A stretch of 20,632 nucleotides of DNA from Candidatus Bathyarchaeota archaeon. GTDB taxonomy: Archaea; Thermoproteota; Bathyarchaeia; Bathyarchaeales; DTEX01. Shown here piece after piece: positions 1-6,845 of this stretch; positions within the stretch are counted from its first letter, which is position 1; the number at the start of each line of letters is the position of its first letter. The notes under the pieces are model-generated. The model had not been told where the DNA came from, searched no databases, and saw only the letters and a list, made by a program, of their open reading frames with translations. The translations under genes were made by a program, and so were the position numbers. Location of the stretch: NCBI GenBank assembly GCA_018397055.1, contig JAGTQS010000015.1:1-20632 (forward strand), in the 5' to 3' direction.

Positions 1-1
1 A

Positions 2-97
2 ATCACAATAGATGAATTCACGGACAAAGAGTCACAAGTATTTTCAACTCCAGCTGATTGGGAGGATTCTTTACTTCTATTGGAAGCAATCCATTAA
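2..97 (+). CDS. C-terminal end of an unknown protein (partial)
   Basis: An open frame runs from the window edge to a TAA at 95-97 and gives 31 residues ending DWEDSLLLLEAIH. The residue mix is normal for a protein (acidic, then a leucine-rich tail), and the following gene starts about 100 bases later on the same strand. Only the tail is present and I do not recognise the family. The call rests on frame openness and plausible composition only. Confidence 0.45.
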   Translation: MTIDEFTDKESQVFSTPADWEDSLLLLEAIH

Positions 98-119
98 TCG
101 CGGTTTTTAGAAAATGGAG

Positions 120-189
120 TGGTCACTTTTGCCCATAACGGTTAACATGAGTGACCATAATAATTATTATTCATAAAACAATGGAGGTG
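120..189 (+). promoter_or_regulatory. Promoter region of the first small gene: inverted repeat, TATA-like tract and RBS
   Basis: A perfect 8-base inverted repeat (TGGTCACT at 120-127, AGTGACCA at 150-157) lies directly before an A/T-only TATA-like tract (about 157-176). A strong ribosome binding site GGAGGTG (183-189) follows, ten bases before the ATG at 200. The repeat arms are 22 bases apart, so they could be an upstream regulator site or a hairpin ending the preceding gene. The RBS clearly supports the start at 200. Confidence 0.5.
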
Positions 190-199
190 TAAAAGAGTA

Positions 200-559
200 A
201 TGTCAAAAGACGCGGAAGAGGTTGAAAAAGTCCTGAAAACAGTCTCTGAAATGGTTCCTAATCTAGTTAAAGGCGTTATAAGTGCGATCTTTTCTGCAGA
301 TGCTGGGAAAGAAATGGGTGCTGCTGCAGCAAACTTTTATAAAGAACTAAAAGCCGGTGGTTTACCAGAAGATGTCGCAGTTAAAATGACTCAAGACTAC
401 ATTAAAACTTTCACTGACATTGGAAGCTTGATGAAAGAAGTGGCAGGTCAAAAAGGCGGTCTACACATCGAGCATCATAAAGGAGAGAATCTGTCTAAAG
501 AAATAGAAGAACAGATTAGGAAGAAAATTGAGGAAAAACAAGCCGAGAAGAAAGAATAA
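200..559 (+). CDS. Small hypothetical protein with G-L-P motif
   Basis: A 119-residue soluble protein of unknown function. It appears largely helical. An alanine-rich segment (about residues 38-46) leads into a motif around residues 48-63 (GGLPEDVA core) that recurs in the next gene. The C-terminus (residues 98-119) is a strongly charged Glu/Lys helix, likely coiled coil or disordered. There is no signal peptide or membrane segment. The start is fixed by GGAGGTG ten bases upstream. A T-rich stretch (560-580) right after the stop resembles an archaeal termination signal. The motif shared with its neighbour suggests the two are paralogous or functionally linked. I do not recognise a named family. 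Confidence 0.75.
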   Translation: MSKDAEEVEKVLKTVSEMVPNLVKGVISAIFSADAGKEMGAAAANFYKELKAGGLPEDVAVKMTQDYIKTFTDIGSLMKEVAGQKGGLHIEHHKGENLSKEIEEQIRKKIEEKQAEKKE

Positions 560-580
560 TTTTTTTCTTCTATTTTTTTT
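560..580 (+). terminator. T-rich archaeal-type terminator
   Basis: Just after the stop codon at 559, 18 of 21 bases are T, in two runs of seven and eight. Archaeal RNA polymerase terminates at oligo-T tracts without needing a hairpin, so this is a plausible end for the first small transcript. It also argues that the next gene starts downstream of it, not at the ATG at 528. Confidence 0.5.
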
Positions 581-593
581 GAGTGAAAGTGTT

Positions 594-845
594 TTGAAAA
601 GAATTAGGATTGTCGTTGTTTTAAAAAGCAGTTATTACTTGCTTAGATTAGGGTCAAGTTTATTTTTTGCTTGGTTAACCTTGGGTTTCAAGGTTAGAAA
701 AGCCCGAAAATCGTTTGAGAGACAGCTAATAACTGCGGGCATGCCGAGGGAAAATGCTGAACGAATAAGCAGAGTTTTCTTAGAACTGAAGGATCAAATG
801 CTAGCATCCGTTAAGAGTTCGATTATGGGTTCTAAAAAATCTTGA
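594..845 (+). CDS. Small membrane-anchored hypothetical protein with G-M-P motif
   Basis: Read from TTG at 594 this is 83 residues. A basic, hydrophobic N-terminus (residues 1-32) with probably one membrane segment (about 15-32) is followed by a charged helical tail. The tail contains LITAGMPRENAERI (about residues 45-58), which matches the GGLPEDVA motif of the preceding protein. An ATG at 528 is also in frame but would overlap the previous gene and translate the T-rich tract as FFLLFF, so the later start is preferred. The alternative is a longer 105-residue form. Unknown family; the pairing suggests one soluble and one membrane-tethered member of a small two-gene set. Confidence 0.6.
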   Translation: MKRIRIVVVLKSSYYLLRLGSSLFFAWLTLGFKVRKARKSFERQLITAGMPRENAERISRVFLELKDQMLASVKSSIMGSKKS

Positions 846-870
846 TTGCATAAAAACAAAGTTTTCAGAT

Positions 871-1857
871 TTATTTAGATTGTTTTTTAGTATCAGCATA
901 AATCTGGGAGCAACAAACACTAGAGAATTTGATGTTAAGCCCTAGTTTTTCCGCGGCTTTTATTGCCTCTATTGACGGAAATGCTATACCGTTGACTCCG
1001 GCTTTTACTGCTGTTGTGTCCAATTTTGTTCTGTATTCTCCTTTAGGTCTTGCGCAGCCTAAGGCTATTGGGATATTCGGCATCATTGTTCTTGATTTTA
1101 TCAGCACTTCTTTCACGTACATGATTGAGGGTGGAGTGAGATTTTCCATTTTTGTACCTTTAATTGGAAAGAAAACTATTATGATTAGGGCTGACGGCTG
1201 AGTTTCCGCAATCATTTTTAATGCGTTGATCTCTCCGCGAAGTTCGCCGTAGTGTAGCCCTACAAGGATGTGCGGGGTGAAGGGTATTCCCGACGATTTC
1301 AGGGCATGCAGGCTTTGGCGGTAATCCTCAAGTGTGGCGTTAACGTGGTAGATTTCTCTAGCGGTTTCTTCACAGCCAAGAATGTCTATTGAAACTGCGT
1401 CTACTCCTGCCTTTTTGAGCTTTTCTGCTGTATCATAGTTCACGAGACCAGTGTGAACAACTACAGTTAATCCTAGTCTTTTTGCTTCTGCAATGGCATC
1501 AACGAATTTGTTTATAGGCACAGAACCGTCTGGTAGGCAGCCTCCGCTTATTAGACAGCCAACGGCTCCTTTTTGCTTAATTTTTCTGCATGTTTTAATC
1601 AGGGTCTCGGGTGAGGTGGCTGGCATCATTGTTTCAAGAAGTTTTCCTCCACAGTGGCTACAATTTAAAGAACAGGCGCTTCCAGTTACTGAGATAGACG
1701 GAAAAGTGTTCCGCACAGATTGATAATACTTGTTTTTGTAGTGGACGAATCCAGGGACATAAAAGAATATGTTTTTTCCAAAATGTTTCCAGCTAATTAA
1801 TCGAGCTTGTCTTGTTTTTTCGTTTGAAGACTTCTGCACATGTTGCTGAGTATTCAT
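871..1857 (-). CDS. Radical SAM enzyme, biotin-synthase-like (candidate LipS1/LipS2-type lipoyl synthase half)
   Basis: A 328-residue radical SAM protein. The SAM-cluster motif CSLNCSHC places C62, C66 and C69 in CX3CX2C spacing. Next comes a GGCLPDG strand (the usual GGE-like glycine loop) and TIM-barrel-like repeats. Near the C-terminus GCARPKGEYR (C268) and SSVCCSQ (C315, C316) could bind an auxiliary iron-sulfur cluster. This layout matches the archaeal 'uncharacterised homolog of biotin synthase' group, to which, from memory, one half of the Thermococcus LipS1/LipS2 lipoyl synthase belongs. That pair inserts the two sulfurs into octanoyl-protein. The gene lies 81 bases downstream of deoxyhypusine synthase on the same strand, and a second such enzyme is encoded nearby. 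Radical SAM membership is firm. The lipoyl role is inference, and which half it is remains open. Confidence 0.85.
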   Translation of the reverse strand: MNTQQHVQKSSNEKTRQARLISWKHFGKNIFFYVPGFVHYKNKYYQSVRNTFPSISVTGSACSLNCSHCGGKLLETMMPATSPETLIKTCRKIKQKGAVGCLISGGCLPDGSVPINKFVDAIAEAKRLGLTVVVHTGLVNYDTAEKLKKAGVDAVSIDILGCEETAREIYHVNATLEDYRQSLHALKSSGIPFTPHILVGLHYGELRGEINALKMIAETQPSALIIIVFFPIKGTKMENLTPPSIMYVKEVLIKSRTMMPNIPIALGCARPKGEYRTKLDTTAVKAGVNGIAFPSIEAIKAAEKLGLNIKFSSVCCSQIYADTKKQSK

Positions 1858-1938
1858 TAGAAACCCTAACCACGTAATCTGTTTGAGGAGTTTATTGAGT
1901 GTAGTTTTTCGGTAAACAGATGAAATTGTTTGTGAGGT

Positions 1939-2883
1939 TCACCCGTTTTTCGCGTCGTTGATTATTGCAGCTATCATTAAAGGCAAAGCACCTGTGGCGT
2001 CTCCTTCTATGGTAACTCGTTTTGCTGTTTCTTTCACTTTTCCCCATGAGATTGCTTCTCTGACCTGTGCACCAGATAGGCTTCCGTCCCATTCAACGGC
2101 TGTTGTGATATACACGGCGTAGTCAAGGCCGCCTCTGAACTGGTTCCACCAGATTACGTGGTGCTTGGAGATTCCGCCTCCTATGACTAGTGCCCCAGTT
2201 TTTTTTGAGTCGAAAATTAGGTCGTTAAGCTCTTGCTCGTCTTTTAGGACATCGATTTTTAGTTTGTGGTCTTGGCTGAAAAGCCAGATTTGGTAGCCTA
2301 CAGCCCCGTCTGTTAGACCTGGAATGTAGGTTGGGATGTTGTTTTTTGCTGCCCAATACAGAATCGAGTCTTCTTTGCAGAGTCTTAATCCAATTTCTCT
2401 GCAAAGTTCGCGGCTTGAAATTTCGCGGACGCCTTCGCTCCACAGGGCAGAAAGAAGTTCTTGCATTTTTTGTTCGATTATTATGCCGTAGCTGTCGTTA
2501 GGCACTAGGATGTTGCCTAGCCTATTCAGTTTTTTTCTGTGAAGCGTTCTGTCGTCAAGGTCAAAGGAGCCTTTGTAATAGTTTTTCCAGCACCGCGCTA
2601 AGTCGTGGTCAAGGGTTCCGCACGTTGTAACAACAACATCAGCGATGCGGCGTTTCATGATTTCCATGATTATTCCTCTTGTTCCTGTTGCGACGATGCA
2701 GGCTGGAAAGGAAAGAAACTTGACACATTGTTTGTCGTCAACCATTTTTTTAAGGATGTCGACTCCTTTTACGATTTTTTCTGCCGTAAAACCCCAGGAA
2801 TCAGCCATTTGGTTAACAAGTTCTTTTATTGACATGTTTTCATTGATGTGAAAATCCTTTATGGCTTCTAACGACTCGTGCAT
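1939..2883 (-). CDS. dys: Deoxyhypusine synthase
   Basis: A 314-residue NAD-dependent enzyme that moves the aminobutyl group of spermidine onto a lysine of translation factor aIF5A, the first step of hypusine formation. Family marks are clear: VVVTTCGTLDHDLAR (about 83-97), the NAD-binding GGGISKHH (235-242), DYAVYITTA, EWDGSLSGA, and AISWGK with K282 at the place of the catalytic lysine (human K329). The length is normal for archaeal forms. The ATG at 2883 has GGAGAAAG about nine bases upstream on the minus strand, supporting this start. The radical SAM gene follows on the same strand, so co-transcription is likely. The aIF5A gene is not in this window. Confidence 0.96.
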   Translation of the reverse strand: MHESLEAIKDFHINENMSIKELVNQMADSWGFTAEKIVKGVDILKKMVDDKQCVKFLSFPACIVATGTRGIIMEIMKRRIADVVVTTCGTLDHDLARCWKNYYKGSFDLDDRTLHRKKLNRLGNILVPNDSYGIIIEQKMQELLSALWSEGVREISSRELCREIGLRLCKEDSILYWAAKNNIPTYIPGLTDGAVGYQIWLFSQDHKLKIDVLKDEQELNDLIFDSKKTGALVIGGGISKHHVIWWNQFRGGLDYAVYITTAVEWDGSLSGAQVREAISWGKVKETAKRVTIEGDATGALPLMIAAIINDAKNG

Positions 2884-3229
2884 TTTCTGCTTTCTCCACT
2901 CAGTCTGTTCGACGAAAAATTGGCTTAGGACTCCTATAACAGTTGTGGAACCAAGTTTATCCCAAAAATTTTCAGCTTTTGCGGTTTAAAATTTTTTTCT
3001 TTAAATAAGCGCTGGGGAAACACTGTGGAGTTGTGGAATCCCTAATAGCATTGATGGTTCCTCCTTATGTGGGACGCCGCGATTTCTAGATTTTTAGTTT
3101 TTCTTAAGGCTATCTGTTGCAGAAATTCTAAGAATGTTGACGGAAATTCCTTATAATAGTTTATGAAGTATTATCATTGGTTGTAATTGGGTCTTTAATA
3201 AAACATGATTGTGGTTGAGGTTAAGTTCG
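2884..3229. promoter_or_regulatory. Divergent intergenic region between dys and the second radical SAM gene
   Basis: These roughly 346 bases hold no convincing gene. The A/T-rich stretch TTTAAAATTTTTTT (2985-2998) could serve as a TATA element for the minus-strand dys transcript. TTATAATAG (3151-3159) and TTTAATAAAAC (3194-3204) are TATA candidates for the plus-strand gene. A purine-rich GGTTGAGG (3213-3220) precedes the ATG at 3230. I saw no tRNA-like or other structured RNA here. Confidence 0.35.
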
Positions 3230-4228
3230 ATGCGTAGTGGAGGGTTGCCGGAGAAAATTAGGGTTTCAATCGGTTCAGCCATAGCCTTGGGTTTAACTAG
3301 AGGAACCGTTGATGTTTTACCCACGACAGTTTATATGCTGACCTACAAGCACGGCAAATGTTCAGCTAACTGCGCCTTTTGTCCACAATCAAAAACAAGC
3401 GGCGGAAGAGCAGATATGCTTTCCAGAGTTGTTTGGCCTGCTTTTTCAACCGAGGAAGTAGTTAAGCGCCTTGCAAAAACCTACTTAGAAGGTAAGGTTC
3501 TCAGATCTTGCATCCAGGCTTTAAATTATCCACACGTTCAGGAAGATTTGATGTCCATAGCCCAAAAAATCCGGTTCTTATGCGACATACCTATCTCAGT
3601 ATCATGTCAACCCCTTACCCGAGAAACAATGAAAAAGCTCGCTGAAGCAGGCATAAACAGAGTAGGCATCGCGCTAGACGCTGCGACAGAGAGCCTTTTC
3701 GACAAGACAAAAGGAATCAATGTCGGAGGACCATACAAATGGCAAGATCATCTTAGGGCTTTAAAGGAAGCTGTTGAAATCTTTGGCAAAAACAATGTCT
3801 CTACTCACTTAATAGTTGGACTTGGAGAGCAAGAAGAAGAATTTGTAAAAACTCTTCAAGACTGCGTCGACATGGGCGTTTATCCCGCGCTTTTCGCTTT
3901 TACACCCATCTCAGGCACAGTGATGGAAACTCATCTACCTCCATCTGTCGACCGTTACCGAAGATTGCAGCTTGCCCAATACTTGATTACCCATGGATTA
4001 ACGCGATACGAAAACATGAAGTTCGAAAAAGGATGTTTAATTGACTTTGGACCTGAAAAAGAAGACGTGAAAAAAATTATAGGCACTGGTGAACCTTTTC
4101 GAACCTCTGGATGCCCCGGTTGTAATAGGCCATACTATAATGAGCGGCCTAAAGGTCCAATTTACAACTTTCCTAGAAAGCTTACTGAAGATGAAGTGAA
4201 AAGCATTGAAAAAGATTTATGCATTTAG
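3230..4228 (+). CDS. Radical SAM enzyme, biotin-synthase-related (candidate partner half of LipS1/LipS2)
   Basis: A 332-residue radical SAM protein. The cluster motif CSANCAFC gives C44, C48 and C51 in CX3CX2C spacing, followed by PQSKTSGGRADMLSR as in biotin-synthase-related archaeal proteins. Later elements include SVSCQPL, GINRVGIALDAA and the loop HLIVGLGEQEEE. A C-terminal GCPGCNRPYYNERP (C295, C298), with C269 before it, could ligate an auxiliary cluster. The ATG at 3230 is chosen because GGTTGAGG sits about ten bases upstream. A TTG at 3209 would add seven residues. The aldolase gene follows after 33 bases and probably shares the transcript. The resemblance to the second half of the two-part archaeal lipoyl synthase is from memory; without that, 'radical SAM protein' is safe. 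Confidence 0.85.
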   Translation: MRSGGLPEKIRVSIGSAIALGLTRGTVDVLPTTVYMLTYKHGKCSANCAFCPQSKTSGGRADMLSRVVWPAFSTEEVVKRLAKTYLEGKVLRSCIQALNYPHVQEDLMSIAQKIRFLCDIPISVSCQPLTRETMKKLAEAGINRVGIALDAATESLFDKTKGINVGGPYKWQDHLRALKEAVEIFGKNNVSTHLIVGLGEQEEEFVKTLQDCVDMGVYPALFAFTPISGTVMETHLPPSVDRYRRLQLAQYLITHGLTRYENMKFEKGCLIDFGPEKEDVKKIIGTGEPFRTSGCPGCNRPYYNERPKGPIYNFPRKLTEDEVKSIEKDLCI

Positions 4229-4261
4229 AACGTAAAAAGGTTAATGAATGGAGGACCATCA

Positions 4262-5167
4262 ATGAAAATTTTCGTCGACACAGCAGAGATTGAAGAAATC
4301 AAAACCGCCATCTCTTGGGGGATAGTTGACGGTGTGACGACTAATCCTTCGCTTATAAAAAAGGCGGTGGACAAAAGACAAGGCAAAATTACGATGGAAG
4401 AATACATCAAGGAAATCGTCAAAATTTCACCTGGGCCAGTCAGCCTAGAGGTTCTTGGTGGAAACTGCGACAAAATGGTTAAGGAAGGAAGACTGTTGTA
4501 CGAAAAGTTTAGCAAATACGGGAAAGTCGCAATAAAGATACCAGTAAATCCAAGCACCCAAGAAAATGATGGGCTTGAGTTTGACGGATTGAAAGCTATT
4601 AGGCGGCTTTCCAGCGAAGGCATACCCATCAACGTAACTTTAGTCATGTCTCCAGAGCAAGCATTGCTCGCTGCAAAGGCTGGAGCAACCTATGTAAGCC
4701 CCTTCGCAGGCAGAGTGGACGACTACATTAGGTCGAAAATGGGCATGAAAATAGGCAAAGACTTTCAAAAAGACTCCTACTTTGACACTGAACGCATTCA
4801 AATAATAGCTGAAAGAAAGATTGATGACCTCATTAATAATTCAAAATCAGTCGCTGAAATCTACAATGACGCTGAAGGCTGGAAATTTTGGGAACTAGCG
4901 CAGGACAACGGAGTTTGGAGTGGCGTAGATCTCGTGGCGAAAATCCTTCAGATTTATCGAAACTATGGTATTAAAACAGAGGTGATTGCTGCAAGCATCA
5001 GAAATCCCCGTCAAGCCAGAGAGGTTGCAGAACTAGGAGTTCACATAGCCACCTTACCGTTCGAAGTGATTCAAGGAATGATTTCGCACTACAAAACAAC
5101 TGAAGGCATGAGAAACTTCGCATCTGACATTGTTCCTTCTTACAGCGCTCTTTTTGACCAAAAATAG
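4262..5167 (+). CDS. Transaldolase / fructose-6-phosphate aldolase family protein with insertion
   Basis: A 301-residue class I aldolase. The N-terminus MKIFVDTAEIEEI, then GVTTNPSLI, AIKIPVN with the Schiff-base lysine K92, INVTLVMSPEQALLAAKAGATYV and PFAGRVDD all match FSA/TalC enzymes, which act on sugar phosphates (dihydroxyacetone-type donor transfer). Those are about 215-220 residues long. Here an extra segment of roughly 65 residues (about 155-220, Lys/Asp-rich, including EGWKFWELAQDNGVW) sits before the conserved GVDLVAKILQIYRNYGI and AASIRNPRQ. GGAGG at 4250-4254 is seven bases before the ATG at 4262 and decides the start over the in-frame ATG at 4244. It follows the radical SAM gene closely. 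The exact substrate cannot be read. Confidence 0.85.
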   Translation: MKIFVDTAEIEEIKTAISWGIVDGVTTNPSLIKKAVDKRQGKITMEEYIKEIVKISPGPVSLEVLGGNCDKMVKEGRLLYEKFSKYGKVAIKIPVNPSTQENDGLEFDGLKAIRRLSSEGIPINVTLVMSPEQALLAAKAGATYVSPFAGRVDDYIRSKMGMKIGKDFQKDSYFDTERIQIIAERKIDDLINNSKSVAEIYNDAEGWKFWELAQDNGVWSGVDLVAKILQIYRNYGIKTEVIAASIRNPRQAREVAELGVHIATLPFEVIQGMISHYKTTEGMRNFASDIVPSYSALFDQK

Positions 5168-5229
5168 ACATCAAATGACTCGTTCTATACTGTTTATGTT
5201 TGATTTTGGATTAGAAACTCGGTGAAAGA

Positions 5230-5934
5230 ATGACTAATTACCTTGATGCTGGAAACGGTTGCAAAGTCATTTTTGACGATTTCCAAAACGTAAAGCTAAG
5301 TGAACCGGCTGACTTGGTGTTCGCTGACCCACCGTTCGGCATCAATTTCAAAGCCAATTTGCAGACGTATCACAGAAAGCCTGACGCATTATCCTATAGG
5401 GAAGTCCCGCTGGAAGTATACCCAAAATTCGTCAAATCCCTACTTGACTGGTCATACAAGGCGCTAAGTGAATCTGGAAGCATGTGGCTGCTTTCCGGGT
5501 GGAACAATCTTAGCACAGTGCTTCAAGCCGTTGAAGATTCAGGTTTTCATTTACTAAATCACTGTATCTGGAGGTATCAGTTCGGGGTTTTCACAAAAAA
5601 ACGGTTCACCACATCGCATTATCACCTTCTTCTCTTAGTTAAGGACTTGAACAATTATGTTTTTAACAAGCCCCAACACTACGCTGAGGACGTGTGGTAC
5701 ATAAAAAGACCGTACAACCGAGGCGTGCAAACAGCGGGGAATGAGCTTCCAGAAAAACTGGTTGAAAAATGCATCAGAACCTCATCAAATGTTGGAGACC
5801 TTGTGGTTGACCCCGTTTTAGGCTCAGGGACAACTCTTAAGGTCTGTCTTCGCACGGGCAGAAGATGCATAGGCATAGAGATTAACCCGGCACTCATTGA
5901 AAGAATTAAATCGAAACTTAGTAAGGCAACATAA
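5230..5934 (+). CDS. Orphan site-specific DNA methyltransferase (beta class, N6-adenine or N4-cytosine)
   Basis: A 234-residue SAM-dependent methyltransferase. The catalytic motif IV, DPPF (residues 33-36, in DLVFADPPFGINF), comes first. The SAM-binding motif I, DPVLGSGTT (194-202), with GIEINP after it, lies near the C-terminus. That permuted order defines the beta class. The D-P-P-F form is more typical of N6-adenine than N4-cytosine enzymes. The middle (about 100-160) would be the target-recognition region and is short. No restriction endonuclease lies on either side, so it is an orphan, perhaps regulatory or a remnant of an R-M system. GGTGA sits a few bases before the ATG. Confidence 0.9.
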   Translation: MTNYLDAGNGCKVIFDDFQNVKLSEPADLVFADPPFGINFKANLQTYHRKPDALSYREVPLEVYPKFVKSLLDWSYKALSESGSMWLLSGWNNLSTVLQAVEDSGFHLLNHCIWRYQFGVFTKKRFTTSHYHLLLLVKDLNNYVFNKPQHYAEDVWYIKRPYNRGVQTAGNELPEKLVEKCIRTSSNVGDLVVDPVLGSGTTLKVCLRTGRRCIGIEINPALIERIKSKLSKAT

Positions 5935-5963
5935 TTCTTAAAATAAAATCGCATTAAAAAACC

Positions 5964-6002
5964 AAAAAAAGGCTGGGAGGGGTTGACCCGCATCCCTTGG
6001 CC
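5964..6002 (-). terminator. Hairpin followed by T-run, terminator-like, at the end of the pilin gene
   Basis: Read on the minus strand, GGC / GGGA / GGG stems close on CCC / TCCC / GCC around a TCAA loop (5971-6002), with small internal loops, and run straight into TTTTTTT (5964-5970). It lies about 22 bases after the stop of the minus-strand pilin gene and looks like an intrinsic terminator. The T-run alone may suffice in archaea. It was checked as a tRNA end and does not fit one. Confidence 0.45.
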
Positions 6003-6023
6003 GTGTGCACATTAATTTAGATT

Positions 6024-6584
6024 TTATGCGGTTTCTGCAGATTTAACGTTGCATTCAACGTAGTACTGGGCGTTTTCGGTGAATATTGTTATGCCGATGG
6101 TTGTGCCGATGTCGTTCACGTTCAGGCTGTCTGGGCTTGTAATATAGATAATCATTGTGTCGCCTGAGGCTAATGGAAGATCTGTAGATGGAGTAGTGAA
6201 GCTGCCGATTGTTCCATCAATATACTCCATTGAAGCCCAGGTTTGAGTTGCATTGGGGCATTGAAGCGATCCACTGATTGCTGAGTCAAGTCTTAAGTAG
6301 CGGACTGTTGACCATGCTGCTTCGACGCCTCTGACTTGGATCTTGTCGATGACTACGTCTCTTCCGCCGACACAATCCACGGATACAGCTGCAAAAGCAG
6401 TGCCATTAGCGTAGACCCACATAGCCTGTTTTGAAAGCCTAAGGTCTTCTTGTTGTGTTCTAGTCGAAGTTATGTTAATAGCATACATTGTGACTACGCC
6501 TGCAAGTAGAACGGAGACCACTAGAATTATCAGAGTTGTTACCACTGTGCTGAGCGCTTTCTTATTGTCTAATAGACGCTTCAT
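6024..6584 (-). CDS. Archaeal type IV pilin-like protein (class III signal peptide)
   Basis: Read from ATG at 6584 this is 186 residues. MKRLLDNKKALSTVV is a classic class III signal peptide. The archaeal prepilin peptidase would cut between A10 and L11, leaving a hydrophobic helix (about 14-34) that packs into the pilus core and anchors in the membrane before assembly. The rest is a Ser/Thr-rich beta-type head with three cysteines (in SVDCVGG, SLQCPNA and YVECNV). The frame is open back to 6656, but GTGAG six bases before 6584 and the signal-peptide layout favour the shorter form. No pilus assembly ATPase is nearby, so it may be a minor pilin or a cell-surface adhesin. It is similar to the DUF1628-type archaeal pilins. 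Confidence 0.85.
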   Translation of the reverse strand: MKRLLDNKKALSTVVTTLIILVVSVLLAGVVTMYAINITSTRTQQEDLRLSKQAMWVYANGTAFAAVSVDCVGGRDVVIDKIQVRGVEAAWSTVRYLRLDSAISGSLQCPNATQTWASMEYIDGTIGSFTTPSTDLPLASGDTMIIYITSPDSLNVNDIGTTIGITIFTENAQYYVECNVKSAETA

Positions 6585-6704
6585 TTTTCTCACTGGAGAT
6601 GTGTTGTTGCAAAAAATCGATATAGTAATTTGTGCGTCAATCGACCCTACATACAATAAGCAAGCTCACTACTTGAACGGGCGTAACGCTCAAAATTTCA
6701 TGAT

Positions 6705-6745
6705 CTAATGGTCTGAACCATTAGTCTAGAACCACGGTTTATATA
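6705..6745 (-). promoter_or_regulatory. Pilin promoter: TATA box and palindrome at the expected transcription start
   Basis: On the minus strand TATATAAA (6745-6738) is a good archaeal TATA box. About 25 bases downstream, where transcription should begin, lies a perfect inverted repeat CTAATGGT-CTGA-ACCATTAG (6705-6724). A dyad overlapping the start site is a typical place for a repressor to bind; it could also be the 5' hairpin of the mRNA. The motif GAACCA recurs just beside it (6715-6720 and 6729-6734). Confidence 0.45.
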
Positions 6746-6845
6746 CAGCTTCGGAAGCAAAAAACAGTATCAAAAACGTGGTTGACAATTCAGTATTCTA
6801 GAAACACCCAACTCGTTCTCTTGGATATATTTCATTCATGTCCTA

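Noticed and set aside
528..593. Upstream extension of the second small protein from ATG 528
   Set aside because: It overlaps the end of the first gene in another frame and would translate a T-rich terminator-like tract; a TTG start at 594 gives a more natural membrane protein.
4225..4647. Minus-strand 140-residue open frame opposite the aldolase gene
   Set aside because: Antisense shadow of a clearly conserved aldolase; serine- and phenylalanine-rich with no RBS.
5971..6002. tRNA 3'-end-like sequence on the minus strand (GC-rich ending in CCCAGCC)
   Set aside because: No T-arm loop of the TTCRA type, no D or anticodon arm upstream, and the fold is a single hairpin followed by a T-run; better explained as a terminator.
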